This document shows positions 1 through 10,913 of a DNA stretch of 64,000 bases, piece after piece. The position numbers were made by a program, and so were the translations under genes. Within the stretch, counting starts at the first letter, position 1. Every line of letters starts with the position of its first letter. The notes below the pieces were generated by a model. That model was not told the origin of the DNA and ran no database searches. It worked only from the letters and a program-made list of their open reading frames with translations. The DNA is taken from assembly GCF_000209165.1 (NCBI RefSeq), contig NC_009044.1, forward strand, positions 682,001 to 746,000. Direction: 5' to 3'. This DNA is from Scheffersomyces stipitis CBS 6054 (taxonomy: Eukaryota; Ascomycota; Pichiomycetes; Serinales; Debaryomycetaceae).

Positions 1-1
1 C

Positions 2-3000
2 GACGATTCTGATGAAGAGCAGTCTGGATCTCTGGGAAGTTCTCAAGTGGACGAGCCAATCCTCCCACAACATCCTCTTTCTAGAATCAGATCGCTATCA
101 ACAAACTCGCGAAGAGATAGTAGGATGAATGAAGCTACACTTGCTGCAAATAGAGGATTTTTGAATAAAGATTCAAAGTCCATATTGGAGTCTCCAACCT
201 CAGAGAGCAATATCAGTTCAGTTACCAAGTTGGACGAGAGTATCAAAGTTCACCAGAAGCAAGCTCCTCAAATGGCTATTCCTACGACGAGAACAGGCGA
301 ATCTGTAGAAATTCCCGTACCCAAGAGCTCGTACAATAACTCTACGGTTCTTGGAAGTCGACCTCCTAACTTCAACTTGGATGCACTCACAATGAGCACT
401 TCGAGCTTAAATAGTCAACATCGTATCCACAGCAATGTAGCAGCAGAAACGTTATCGTTGCACAACAACAATATGGGAAGAAGCTGGCTCAAGAACTATA
501 CCCATTTGCGGCAAGCGAACATATCTACACCAGATTTACAGAGATCCAACAGCATGGACAGCATTAGCAATATGTACAACAATATCATTGGCAAGAAGTC
601 CTCTCAAGGTCGTTTACGAATAGTTTCTAGTTCTGAGAGAGACCTCAGTAGAAGAGTTTCCAACAAGAGTGAAATGATTATAACAGATTCAATAAACTCT
701 GACGGAGATTATGAATACGATGACGAATTTGATGACGGAAACGAAAAAGGTTCAGAAAGTGAGAATGAAGACGAACAAGCGATGTCTCTCTATGCTGCCT
801 TGAATCACAGTGCCTTAAAGACTACTCCTTTAGCCAAAAACAACATCCCCAACAGTACAGTGTCAGTTCCAACTCTAGGCGAGTTTCCAGCAATGATGTC
901 AAATTTCCCAAGAACAATTGCTGGTTCCACTAAACTCTTTCCAACCGCAACATCTCCAAATCTTAACCATGCTGTTACTTTTCTTGAAGAGATGCCTAAG
1001 GCCGAAAACATGAGATCGATAGGAAGAGCTCATGCTTCTTTAGAAAGAATCAGATCCAGGCGTAAAAGTAAATCGGTCAGAAAACTACTGGTTCGTACTA
1101 GAGATTCTATACGTTTACCCAGCATAGAAAATCAGCGTAGTTTAGTAGCACCAGTTTCTCCAATATCGTCTCCTTCGACACCCTCACCAAATCCTTTTTC
1201 ACAGCAGTCAAACTTGTCAAAGATTCTTGTGAAGTCAACATCTAATGGAGCACATTTTGACCCAGACCAATCGCCTACTACTCCCAGAATTTCTGATACA
1301 TTTGAGAAAGAGCTCTCGCAGGAATTTGAAACCACTGATCTAGAAAATGGAGATGCGAGTCTCATTCTTCCAGATGAAGGGATACCGACTATTGAAGTTT
1401 TCAAGTCCAGAGAATCTGCTTTCAAAGAACTACTAGATGTTGTCCTCAAACAATGTCTTGAAGACTGTGACATCCAAGAAAATCAGGAGAGATGGGCAAT
1501 AGCGCTCAAAAGAACATTGAAAAGCATTGACCACATCAAAGTTACTGATACATTGGATATTAGACAGTATGTAAAGATCAAGAAAGTTCCTGGTGGTACA
1601 ATTGAAGAAACAGACGTTATTGATGGGTTATTTATGACAAAGAATATTGACTCCAAGAAAATGTCGTCTACTTTAAGGAATCCGAAGATAGCTTTGTTGA
1701 TGTTTCCATTGGAATATTTAAAACAAAAAGAACAGTTCATTAGTTTGAGAATTATTGGATCTCAACAGGCTGTGTATATCACCAACTTGGTATCCCGTAT
1801 AGTCTCTCTCGAGCCGGATATTATAGTTGTAGGTGATTCTGTGTGTGGTCTTGCTGAATCGCTACTTGAAGAAGCAGGCATTACAGTAATTTCAAATACA
1901 AAGCCACAGGTAATCGAGAGAATTTCTAGATATACCAAGGCGGATATTTTTCAATCTGTCAACGATTTGTTCTTCAAGAAGGGTACTCTTGGAACTTGCA
2001 CTAAATTTGAAATTAAGAAGTATCTTTTTCAGAATGTTGTGAAGACTTTTGCATTCTTCACTGGAAACGACATTCTGGCCGGCTTCACCATATCATTGAG
2101 AGGGGGCGATGAAGAACTCTTGAATAGTGTCAAATATGCTGCTGAGACATTGTTGCCAGGGTATCTCAATGCCAGATTCGAGAACGGATTATTGGACAAT
2201 CTGATGACTACAATCTCGGAAGAAATCCAGAGCAGTTCTTTGGTTCAATACAATGATATTCTACAAGAAATGAAGTCGGATGAAGTTGAAGTAGATTTGG
2301 AGGAAGAGAATAGAAGTTGTGAATTTAGTTTGGACAGTACAGAAGTCGTCAACTACGTGAAGTTATTCAATGAGCGTAAGTTGAGTTTGTCTCCTACTGT
2401 CTGTTTGACATTACCAACACCTTTGGTTAATGTCATTGATTCGTACTATTCTTTTCATCGGTTCTTCAAGACTAACAAGGTCATCCAAGATACCCAAGAT
2501 CCAGATAGTATTCACGAAGAATGGCTCGATGAGATGAAAATTAACATTGACATAAATACTTTGCCCAATAGGGGCAACGACTTACTACAATTCCTTAAAC
2601 ATACCAGTGACACACATTTGAAAGCATTGATCAATGATTACCACTACAGAGCTAGAATTTGGTCCAATTGTGTAAGGTTCTCGTCGTATCAACTCTACCC
2701 GATCTTCCATAAGAAGATATATGTTCTTCATTCTACTGTTTCGATTAAACATGCCACTCCCTGTTTGGGTCCAAGTATTGTCGTTATTGATTACTACACT
2801 GAAAACGACAAATGTCTTGGTTTATTCCTCGACCAGATCTTCCATGAATCTGGCAAGGATTGTCATGAATGTGGAGAAAGCCTATTGAACCACTACAAGA
2901 CGTATGTCCATGGAAATGCCAAGTTAGATTTGATACTTGAAAGGTTTGAAGACCTCATTCCAGACCAGCAAAACTATCGAGGAAAGAATCAAAGAGTAAT

Positions 3001-5587
3001 GTGGAGTTTCTGCAAAGAATGTAACTATTCCACACCTATTGTGTCTATGACAGACGAAACTTATTACTTATCTCTAGGAAAATTCCTAGAACTAGCTTTC
3101 TATGGTGACAAGATAGTGTTGAATGATCGCCAAACTTGTCAACATGATTACAAGACTTCACATGTGAGGTGTTTCGGCTTCAATGATTACGTGATTAGGT
3201 TAGAATATTCCAAAATTGATAACTATGAAGTTGTCGTTCCTAAAAAACAGATTGAGTTCATGCCTGAAATCGACATAAAGTTAAAGCTCGAGCTATTCCA
3301 CAATATTCAGTCCAAGGTGGATAAATTCTTCCAAAGTGTTTCGAAGCGTTTGAATCGTGTCAAAGTTGATACTTTTGACAGAGCTGAAGATGGTTTAAAG
3401 AAGATTCAAGAGTTGAAAGACAAGTTAGAAATTCAATTGAACGCTTTAAAACTGAAGACATTGAAGACTTACAACTTGTCAGCGCCTACCAACCACTTAT
3501 GTTTGAATATAATCTTGCGAGAATTGCAGGAGTTAGGTGTTGAATGGGATAGTGAGTTTATCGAATTTGAAAGGGCCTTCTTGCCCAGTGAAAATGAAAT
3601 TACCAGGCTTACGCAGTTTCATTTGAGAAACTTCTTGATTGACAAGTACTCTGAAACTCCTGACACTAAAGACTTGAAAGAAAAAAACAAGAAAGATGAG
3701 AAACAGCAGGAACTAAAGAGCGAAGGTATCATAGAATCTGAAAAAGAGAGGGAGAATTATGTGATTCCAGATGACATCATCCACCCAGAGGATAATGTAA
3801 TTAACATGTCCCCTGAACCTCTAAATGAAGTTAAAAGACCAGATCTTTCAACTTCTCCTTTGTTCAAAATTTCCAATGTTCGTGACAAGATCAACAAGTT
3901 CGAAGCACCCGTTTTTGATACGGATGACGCTAAACGTATTCCATCGACTCCTGGAAGATCTTTGTCACATAGAGGATCAGAATCTTCATTAGGAGCAACT
4001 ATTGGAATTCCCAGTCAAAATAAGGTTTCACACCTTGCAAGTTTCTTTGACAATATGAGTTTGGCACAGATTTCAAAAGAATTCCAGATTCAAAGAGAAA
4101 AAGAAATGCAAGAGAAATTAAACAAGTTTAGAGCCATTCCTATTATGGAAAGTAAACCTATTGTCGAAATTTACGACAAAATTGAGGATGTTATTGTGAA
4201 TGATGATGATAGAAAGAAGAAAGACCCACCCAAGGAAGCGATTGATGCCTCGAGAAGTACAACAGAAAACAATGAAGACGCTAGAGACCCTTCTTCGTTG
4301 GATCCTAGTATTACCAAGGCTGGGACAAAACTTGAGATCCCACAACCAGAAAAAATATCGTTGTTGAAGTCACTAACCAATTTTTGGGCCGACAGATCTG
4401 CAACTTTGTGGGATCCTTTAGAATATCCATTGGACTCTCATGAGCATACATTTGCTGACTCTGAAGTCATTGTTCGAGATGATGAGCCATCTTCTCTTGT
4501 GGCCTTCTGTTTGTCTTCCAATGATTACAAACAAAAGATTAGAGCAATGCAAGCGGAGACCTTGCCAATCGATGCTGTGACTGGATTTGATGTAGAAAAT
4601 AACGAAGACAACAATAAGAAAATCAGCAGTTTCAGCAAGATTGAGAAGAAGTTCAAAAAGAACTTTAACGACCGAACGGGAAAGATCAATGAATATGAAC
4701 GGACTATGATCAAAAACAAGTCCAACCACTTGAAGTATCAATTTGTAGATGGTACTACTAATCTTTCGTGCAAGATTTTCTACAGTGAGCAGTTTGAAGC
4801 GTTTAGAAATGCTTGCGGGAACCATGACAATTTCATTCAGAGTTTGAGTCGATGCGTTAAGTGGCAATCTAGTGGTGGCAAAAGTGGATCCAATTTCTTA
4901 AAGACTTTGGACAACAGATATATTGTCAAAGAATTATCTACGTCCGAATTAGACTCATTTGTTTCTATTGCACCTTTCTACTTCAAGTACATTTCTCAGT
5001 CTATGTTCAATACTTTGAGTACGGCTATTGCCAAGATCTTTGGTTTCTACCAGATCCAGGTCAAAAATACTCAAACAGGGAAGACATTTAAGATGGATTT
5101 CTTGATTATGGAGAATTTGTTTTACAACCATAAAACAACACGTATCTTTGACTTGAAGGGATCAATGAGAAATAGACATGTGAAACAAACCGGCAAAGAG
5201 AACGAAGTGTTGCTTGACGAGAACATGATTGAATATATTTACGAGTCTCCCGTGTTTGTACAAGAGCAGCTGAAGAAACTATTGAGAGGTTCGTTGTTCA
5301 ACGACACCTCCTTTTTGCTGGCCATGGATGTAATGGACTACTCTTTGGTGATTGGTATTGATGACTCGGCCAAGAAGTTGTATATTGGCATTATCGATTG
5401 GTTGAGAACGTTTACGTGGGACAAGAAGGTGGAAAACTGGGTCAAGGGAAACAACTTGATTGGTGGTAATAGAAAAGGAAAAGATCCTACCATTGTCACA
5501 CCTAAGCAGTACCGCATTAGATTTAGAGAAGCTATGGAGCGGTATATCTTGGAGGTACCAGATATCTGGTATGAAGGAGGAAGATAA
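2..5587 (+). CDS. FAB1: 1-phosphatidylinositol-3-phosphate 5-kinase Fab1 (5' end missing)
   Basis: Makes PI(3,5)P2 from PI3P on vacuole and endosome membranes. The frame is open from base 2 with no credible ATG at the edge, so the N-terminus, where the FYVE domain would lie, is outside the window; 1861 residues remain. Visible in order: a Ser-rich, partly acidic linker; a chaperonin-like (TCP-1/Cpn60) block near residue 690 with SLRGGDEE; a conserved Cys/His-rich region near 935-1035 (CHEC, CKEC); and the PIP-kinase domain from about 1560 to the end. The kinase shows a Gly-rich SGGKSGSNF loop, YIVKEL with the ATP lysine, DLKGSMRNRH, MDYSLVIGID, IIDWLRTFTWDKK, and an activation loop carrying GKDPTIVTP. 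The order and motifs are diagnostic of Fab1/PIKfyve. CTG at 5318-5320 in the kinase aligns with a Ser of animal PIKfyve, as expected if CUG encodes Ser. Confidence 0.96.
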   Translation, partial: DDSDEEQSGSLGSSQVDEPILPQHPLSRIRSLSTNSRRDSRMNEATLAANRGFLNKDSKSILESPTSESNISSVTKLDESIKVHQKQAPQMAIPTTRTGESVEIPVPKSSYNNSTVLGSRPPNFNLDALTMSTSSLNSQHRIHSNVAAETLSLHNNNMGRSWLKNYTHLRQANISTPDLQRSNSMDSISNMYNNIIGKKSSQGRLRIVSSSERDLSRRVSNKSEMIITDSINSDGDYEYDDEFDDGNEKGSESENEDEQAMSLYAALNHSALKTTPLAKNNIPNSTVSVPTLGEFPAMMSNFPRTIAGSTKLFPTATSPNLNHAVTFLEEMPKAENMRSIGRAHASLERIRSRRKSKSVRKLLVRTRDSIRLPSIENQRSLVAPVSPISSPSTPSPNPFSQQSNLSKILVKSTSNGAHFDPDQSPTTPRISDTFEKELSQEFETTDLENGDASLILPDEGIPTIEVFKSRESAFKELLDVVLKQCLEDCDIQENQERWAIALKRTLKSIDHIKVTDTLDIRQYVKIKKVPGGTIEETDVIDGLFMTKNIDSKKMSSTLRNPKIALLMFPLEYLKQKEQFISLRIIGSQQAVYITNLVSRIVSLEPDIIVVGDSVCGLAESLLEEAGITVISNTKPQVIERISRYTKADIFQSVNDLFFKKGTLGTCTKFEIKKYLFQNVVKTFAFFTGNDILAGFTISLRGGDEELLNSVKYAAETLLPGYLNARFENGLLDNLMTTISEEIQSSSLVQYNDILQEMKSDEVEVDLEEENRSCEFSLDSTEVVNYVKLFNERKLSLSPTVCLTLPTPLVNVIDSYYSFHRFFKTNKVIQDTQDPDSIHEEWLDEMKINIDINTLPNRGNDLLQFLKHTSDTHLKALINDYHYRARIWSNCVRFSSYQLYPIFHKKIYVLHSTVSIKHATPCLGPSIVVIDYYTENDKCLGLFLDQIFHESGKDCHECGESLLNHYKTYVHGNAKLDLILERFEDLIPDQQNYRGKNQRVMWSFCKECNYSTPIVSMTDETYYLSLGKFLELAFYGDKIVLNDRQTCQHDYKTSHVRCFGFNDYVIRLEYSKIDNYEVVVPKKQIEFMPEIDIKLKLELFHNIQSKVDKFFQSVSKRLNRVKVDTFDRAEDGLKKIQELKDKLEIQLNALKLKTLKTYNLSAPTNHLCLNIILRELQELGVEWDSEFIEFERAFLPSENEITRLTQFHLRNFLIDKYSETPDTKDLKEKNKKDEKQQELKSEGIIESEKERENYVIPDDIIHPEDNVINMSPEPLNEVKRPDLSTSPLFKISNVRDKINKFEAPVFDTDDAKRIPSTPGRSLSHRGSESSLGATIGIPSQNKVSHLASFFDNMSLAQISKEFQIQREKEMQEKLNKFRAIPIMESKPIVEIYDKIEDVIVNDDDRKKKDPPKEAIDASRSTTENNEDARDPSSLDPSITKAGTKLEIPQPEKISLLKSLTNFWADRSATLWDPLEYPLDSHEHTFADSEVIVRDDEPSSLVAFCLSSNDYKQKIRAMQAETLPIDAVTGFDVENNEDNNKKISSFSKIEKKFKKNFNDRTGKINEYERTMIKNKSNHLKYQFVDGTTNLSCKIFYSEQFEAFRNACGNHDNFIQSLSRCVKWQSSGGKSGSNFLKTLDNRYIVKELSTSELDSFVSIAPFYFKYISQSMFNTLSTAIAKIFGFYQIQVKNTQTGKTFKMDFLIMENLFYNHKTTRIFDLKGSMRNRHVKQTGKENEVLLDENMIEYIYESPVFVQEQLKKLLRGSLFNDTSFLLAMDVMDYSLVIGIDDSAKKLYIGIIDWLRTFTWDKKVENWVKGNNLIGGNRKGKDPTIVTPKQYRIRFREAMERYILEVPDIWYEGGR

Positions 5588-7443
5588 TTTATTGGTAAGA
5601 AAATTATTGTAATAAGAAATAGTTCTAGTTATAATAAGGGACAGTATAGGTATAAGTATAGAGTATAAAGTATAAAGTATAAAGTTTAGGACAGTTTAAA
5701 GAGGTCGTGCTTAAGGAAGCATAGATATCAGCAAGAACTGACTTGTAGAGCAAGTCCGAAACCATATGGAGAATTGATATGCATAGAAACAGATGAATAG
5801 CAGTAGGATACGGTCACGGTAGAGGTAAGTCTAAAGAGAAAAGGTTAGCTCAAGGATACGGCTTTTCGCAGCCATTGTGTGGGGCAATAATAGTATATGC
5901 AGTACGAACGGTGAATTAGTTTCAGATGAAGATTTGAGCGATAAGATAGGTGTTTCAGTTGTAGATAAGCGAAATCTGAACGGATTTGAGAAGTACAGTA
6001 TAGAAGAGTAGGTGTGAGACCGTCAGGATCTAACTGATAGAGACAGAGGATTGATATGGGAGATTCGTAGCTCTGTGGACGCTACTGGGGATGTGCCGTC
6101 GGTGGGAGTGGCTCTTTCACGTGATCTGGCATGAGCTGCAGGCGTTGCAGCCGCATGGAGCAGCCGCACGGCGGTAGGAGTCCCACAATTTTGCAGGAGG
6201 GAGAGCGCGTCGCGATCTTTAGCGAGGAAGGGAGTAGGAATGGCTGGACAAGAAGGCGAAGTAGATGTCAAGGCGTGGGGCTTAGGAATGGGTAATGGTA
6301 GGTAGGAATTGTGAAAGCTGATAGGAGCAGGAATTGTCACTGAGAGGAGTGGCAATTGTCACTGAGAGGAATGATACTGAGTAATGGAGAATTGTACAAT
6401 CTCGAGAATCAGCGCAGAGAAATACAGACAGAACAGGAACAGAGATTAGGGAGAAAAGTAGATCAAGACGCCATATTCAGTAGCCTTTAAGCCATCGAGA
6501 CGTCGGTACAGCCTTCCCTTGTATACTCAGTAGTTGGAACGGCAGTCTGTTGTGACCTGTTAATTAGCTGCCTACTCTTTTCTCGTAAAACTTACTTAGT
6601 ATACTCGAACTGGAACGAAATTTCAGTCGCCAATTTAAGAGTTATCACATCAGACAAATCCACAACAAGTCCAAAACATGGCTACCAAGCAACAGCCGTG
6701 GGAAACCGTTGGGTGCTAGCATTATCTCTCGTAACAGCTGGCTCTATGTGGAGCCGTAGGGAGGTGTCTGGGGCTGTGACGACTCTAATAATGTCTCCTA
6801 TTCTCAGCCATAGCGTTCCCCCCTTATCGCTGAACCCCTATCTCGCGAAAAAAAATATACGGCTGCTGTGTGTTTTTTGTTTGTTTGTGGATTATCGCTT
6901 TTCTGAGAATCCAGCTTTTGATTTTGGGTGCTACTTTTTTCGTTCTTTTCTGATTTCTCTTTTTCTCTTGTTTTACTGCTGTAGCTGGAACTTGTCACTT
7001 ACTGCTTCTTCTGCTTGACTCGTAGTATAACTTTGTCGTCTGCGAATCTTACCCTCGCTTAGATCCTGATCTACTTCACAAAGTAGCATTCTGCCACAGT
7101 GAATACTCGTTGTCATTGCAATAGAATATACTCCTATTGGCACCCACTCCCACTGAAATATTGGCTGGCCGTCGTATCATTACATATTGTTCATACTGTT
7201 CATATTGTTCACATTGATTCGTAGGGAAACTCGTCGTACTGAACTTCATTGCCATAATAGAACTCAGCTCGCCCACTTGACAGTAATCGATACTGCTCCT
7301 ACTATTGAAACACTGCTACGCCCATCACATTGATTTGTACATTGTCTTCTGAAAAACATTGATTTGATATCGTATATTATATCGTATACTGATCCACTAC
7401 TTTCGTCTTCTCCACATTCGCTTAATACTTGCTAGCCTCCAAA
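5588..7443. other. Intergenic region FAB1-RIM9, with RIM9 upstream sequence
   Basis: About 1.86 kb without a credible gene. It holds a short array of AGTATAA-like units just after FAB1 (about 5642-5690), a CACGTG motif at 6118-6123, a 17-bp direct repeat (6332-6348 and 6354-6370), and a 9-bp tandem repeat of CATATTGTT type (7183-7216). The stretch nearest RIM9 is presumably promoter and leader. Confidence 0.6.
7183..7216. repeat. 9-bp tandem repeat upstream of RIM9
   Basis: Units CATATTGTT, CATACTGTT, CATATTGTT and a partial CACATTG follow one another without spacers. The array lies about 230 bases before the RIM9 start. Confidence 0.8.
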
Positions 7444-9075
7444 ATGGCATTCAGACCAGGCTTCCATTCCGTGGCTTTCGTGCTAATTCTCGTATCGTTT
7501 GTGTTTCTCCTATTGGCCACCATCTCGCCTCCGGTGGTCTCGACATTTGCTTTGTCGAAAACCAGCGACTACGTCTACGGCATCTTTGGCTTCTGTACAA
7601 ACTCTGGCTCAAAGTGTAGCACTGCTACGTTCCCGTATTCACTCAGCGATGTCGATGACAAGACTGACAATTGGTTGTTAGCCAATTCCTCCAGAGACAA
7701 CTTGGCAAAGGTCTTCATCATTGCACCCATTTCTCTTGGTGTCAACTTCATCTTGCTTGCGTTGATTGTGGCTGCCCACTTCACCGCTAAAACCGTGACC
7801 ATCTTTGCTATAATCCTCAACTTCATCAGTTTCATCGTCACTACTCTTGTGGCCGTAATAATAGTCGTCGTCTTCTATCCCAATGTTGCCTGGACAGGCT
7901 GGATTCTCATTGGTGCAGCAGCTGCCAACTTGATCTCCATCGTATTCTTAGCTCTTGCCGCCACTATCGGTAGCGACGATAACGACGTCGACGATCTCGA
8001 CAGTGCTGAAAACAACTTGACTAATTTTACCGTTCTTGAGAACAAATTCAACAACGTGAGCTCGTATGGCAATACTAGTAATCTTGCCGGTGGCTTCAAG
8101 GGTCCTACTACATCGTATTCTGCCAACAACACCTTTGACACCTCTAGTATCGAAAAGGATTATGATTTTAAACAGCAACAGGCAACGGCCGTAGACACTA
8201 CCAAGCCTTTCCAGCCATATGCCAACACTCTGTCGTCTATCAATAAAACTGTCAGTAACAATTCACTTTACAACACGAAGCCTCAGACAGTAAACGATTT
8301 CACAACAAAACAAGCCTCGATCAACGGTTCCGCGTATTCAGAAGGATCGCAAGTTGGCTCCAAGGCCAGTTTGAACAATAGCAGTGGTAACAGACAGCCT
8401 CGAGTTAATGGTGCTCCGTATCCGCAGTCAGCACAGCCTGATAAATATAGCAGCGTTTTTGAGCATCATCCGGAAGTCGAAGGCCACAAGCCTTTTACGG
8501 AGTTGGACGACTATGATAACTTCGACGATGATGATGCCGTGCCTCTCAACAGAAACACTCCTCCTGGATCTAACGACTCAGATGTGGACTCCGACTTTAC
8601 AAGTGTTTCCCAAAGAGCTGTCAATCCTAACTATAACAATTACTATGGACAACCGGCCCCCCAACAACCTCAACAATCTGGAAATGGATACTATGCAATG
8701 ACCCCACAAGGTCCTTCTGGACAGTATCCTCATGTGCAGCAGTACCAGCCTCATTACCAACAGCAATCTCCTCCTCAACCAGGTCCTGGTGGATATTTCG
8801 GTGGTTCGAATGGCCCTGGGGCTTACTCTAGACTCGGCCAGCCTGTTCCTCTGCAACGGTCTACGGTGTCTGACAATGTGTTGAACGCAAACCCAGACTT
8901 CAACTTGGTAGGGCCCAGAAGAAGAATGCAACCAGGCTTTGTTCCAGTAGCTGCTAGATACAATGCTAACAAATCTGCGGCTGCTAGCTCATTGATGGGC
9001 AGAGGTGGAGCTCCTGGCAGTGGTGGGGCTCCTAGGCATGCTGCTAGTGGACCATATGGAGGCTCTATTCCATGA
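7444..9075 (+). CDS. RIM9: pH-response regulator, Rim9/PalI family membrane protein
   Basis: Rim9/PalI is a plasma-membrane helper of the Rim21/PalH alkaline-pH sensor, which leads to Rim101 processing. The ATG at 7444 gives 543 residues; the in-frame TTG at 7429 is less likely. The N-terminal 180 residues have the SUR7/PalI layout: a first membrane segment (VAFVLILVSFVFLLLATI), an extracellular loop with YGIFGFC and a second Cys, then three further membrane segments ending near FLALAATIGSD. The rest is a hydrophilic cytoplasmic tail rich in Asn, Ser, Pro and Gln, with an acidic patch (DDYDNFDDDD) and a Gly-rich end. The short S. cerevisiae protein lacks such a long tail, but Candida-type and mould PalI have one. 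The family call is firm; which of the two Candida-type paralogues it represents is not resolved. Confidence 0.85.
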   Translation: MAFRPGFHSVAFVLILVSFVFLLLATISPPVVSTFALSKTSDYVYGIFGFCTNSGSKCSTATFPYSLSDVDDKTDNWLLANSSRDNLAKVFIIAPISLGVNFILLALIVAAHFTAKTVTIFAIILNFISFIVTTLVAVIIVVVFYPNVAWTGWILIGAAAANLISIVFLALAATIGSDDNDVDDLDSAENNLTNFTVLENKFNNVSSYGNTSNLAGGFKGPTTSYSANNTFDTSSIEKDYDFKQQQATAVDTTKPFQPYANTLSSINKTVSNNSLYNTKPQTVNDFTTKQASINGSAYSEGSQVGSKASLNNSSGNRQPRVNGAPYPQSAQPDKYSSVFEHHPEVEGHKPFTELDDYDNFDDDDAVPLNRNTPPGSNDSDVDSDFTSVSQRAVNPNYNNYYGQPAPQQPQQSGNGYYAMTPQGPSGQYPHVQQYQPHYQQQSPPQPGPGGYFGGSNGPGAYSRLGQPVPLQRSTVSDNVLNANPDFNLVGPRRRMQPGFVPVAARYNANKSAAASSLMGRGGAPGSGGAPRHAASGPYGGSIP

Positions 9076-9471
9076 GACTGGAAGAACTCAAGAAGTCACT
9101 GGTTGATCTCTGTATTATAGACTTTTATTTACGTTTACTTCTATGGTTGACTATCGATTTATATAATTCTGCCGACTGTGTTTTAGTAATAATTTGTTGT
9201 TCAATACATGCAAAAGATAAAAAGTGCAGTAAGAGACGTAGGTACAGATTCGATAACATATTCTACATACAAGTATAAGAAATTGTACTATTATCAGAAT
9301 AGAGGTCGCTATGCACTTGCAGATATATTAATATACTGTTGTATTCACATAAACTTCTGTACTTTTGCTGTGGCTAGTTGCTATAAGTAGTCTCAAGCAA
9401 CTATATGGTTCCATATAGATAGATGGTATCTAGATCTCATTGTTCTCTTCATTCATTATATATTAGATCTA
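9076..9471. other. Convergent 3' region RIM9/TLG2
   Basis: AT-rich stretch between two genes that converge; it holds only 3' untranslated sequence and no motif I can support. Confidence 0.6.
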
Positions 9472-10548
9472 CTATATCACATTACTGCCTTCGACAGGTT
9501 TATCTATGGTAGGTCGATCTGGTATACTTTGCTGTGGGGGGTGTTTTGGTTTCTCTACAACAGTAGTGCTTCCATGAGGCTTCACCAACACGATGATAAA
9601 AAGAACGAACACGATGAGACTCATCAAGAAGATGATTTTACACTTGGTTGTTCTCTTCTGGTAATGTTTGGCTTTAATCAACTCCTTGTCTGACTGTTTC
9701 AAGTCATGTACTGTGTTCTGTAGGTTGTAATCTATTCTGTCTAACAAACTTCCCTGATCTACGACAAGACTCTCCATCTCTTTGAAGATAGTCAGAATCT
9801 CAAGAATTCCCATGGCCAACTTCGAAATTTCTTGTTCTCGTTGATGTAAATAACTCTGATTCAGATTTCGTTGTGTTTGTTGAAGAACCTGTTTCAGATA
9901 GTTTTCGATTTGTTGAGATCTGTCGATTTCTTCATCTAGTAATGTGTTTGTGTCCATACTCGTTCTAGAAGTAATGAGCGAATCCATTTCATCTTCATCG
10001 TCTCGCAAGAACTTGATGTAGTTATTCTGAAGGTTCCGGAAAATGAGCGAACTGTCTTGAATCTTCGTAGCATATGTTTTCTTAAAGTTGTTCAAGATTT
10101 CCAAGTCGTTTTCTGTGTAATTCAAGCCTAAACGGTCATGATTCACATTCAAATACTCAAATTTTTTCACGAGTATATAGCACTTTTCAAATGTTTTCAA
10201 GATGTCGTAGTTCAAGTTTTCAATTCGAGACTCTAATGACTTCTTGTCAGATTTATTCACTATGATAAGTCTCTTGTAGAGAGCCAGCAACTCATTGGTC
10301 TCTCGTTTAATCGTGACTAAATGGGAGTCCAACTCTTGGGCGATGTCAAAAAGGGAAGGAATCACCGGTTTCATTTCAATTCCATCATCAGTATCACGGT
10401 ACTTGTTGGTTTTCCTTCTACTCTGTTGGTTTATCAAGCCTTCCTCTTCTTCTATGAGAGAATCAAAACGTGACTCATTGGTTGTCCGGATGGCCCGCGG
10501 AATCGTCCGCCTATATGAGAGAAAGAGATTGGTACGGTCTCGAAACAT
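9472..10548 (-). CDS. TLG2: t-SNARE Tlg2 (syntaxin 16 family)
   Basis: Qa-SNARE of the trans-Golgi/endosome system, needed for endosome-to-Golgi fusion and the Cvt pathway. The protein has 358 residues. Its first residues, MFRDRTNLFLSYRR, match the N-terminal peptide by which Tlg2/syntaxin 16 binds the SM protein Vps45. A helical N-terminal domain follows, then a SNARE motif at about 235-300, and a single membrane span near 302-322 (CKIIFLMSLIVFVLFIIVLV). A 36-residue Pro-rich luminal tail comes after the span; S. cerevisiae Tlg2 also has an extension there. Length is a little under the S. cerevisiae protein. It converges with RIM9, and the arrestin gene lies upstream on the same strand. Confidence 0.92.
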   Translation of the reverse strand: MFRDRTNLFLSYRRTIPRAIRTTNESRFDSLIEEEEGLINQQSRRKTNKYRDTDDGIEMKPVIPSLFDIAQELDSHLVTIKRETNELLALYKRLIIVNKSDKKSLESRIENLNYDILKTFEKCYILVKKFEYLNVNHDRLGLNYTENDLEILNNFKKTYATKIQDSSLIFRNLQNNYIKFLRDDEDEMDSLITSRTSMDTNTLLDEEIDRSQQIENYLKQVLQQTQRNLNQSYLHQREQEISKLAMGILEILTIFKEMESLVVDQGSLLDRIDYNLQNTVHDLKQSDKELIKAKHYQKRTTKCKIIFLMSLIVFVLFIIVLVKPHGSTTVVEKPKHPPQQSIPDRPTIDKPVEGSNVI

Positions 10549-10913
10549 TTTGCTAGCTGATTGCTTAATTGGGTTTAATTGTAAAAATAGTAGTTGTTAG
10601 AGATTTGTATAGTGGCACAGACTATAAGTTTGGGTGATTACGTAATAATTCCACTTTTGCTACGTAAGCCAAGAAAACACATTATGGCTGCGAAATCTAT
10701 CCCTAAAGTAATCCTGATTTTATCATTTCAGGAGTATGAAAATACTGTTACGCCAATACAAATTTATATAAAAGATTAGACTATGATTATACTGTGTTTT
10801 AATTTGTCTATTAATAGTTTACTCCATTCTTTACTTTGTTTATATAGTATCATATCTACCGTGTATGTCTTTTCCAATATGAATATTCGTCTTCTTGTTC
10901 TTTATTTCTATCA
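10549..10913. other. TLG2 upstream region / arrestin 3' region
   Basis: AT-rich spacer between two minus-strand genes. It must contain the TLG2 promoter and the arrestin 3' end. No specific site is supported. Confidence 0.55.

Noticed and set aside
6023..6355. 110-codon minus-strand frame in the FAB1-RIM9 spacer
   Set aside because: Pro/Ala/Ser-rich chance frame with no recognisable domain; it ends in a tandem DNA repeat.
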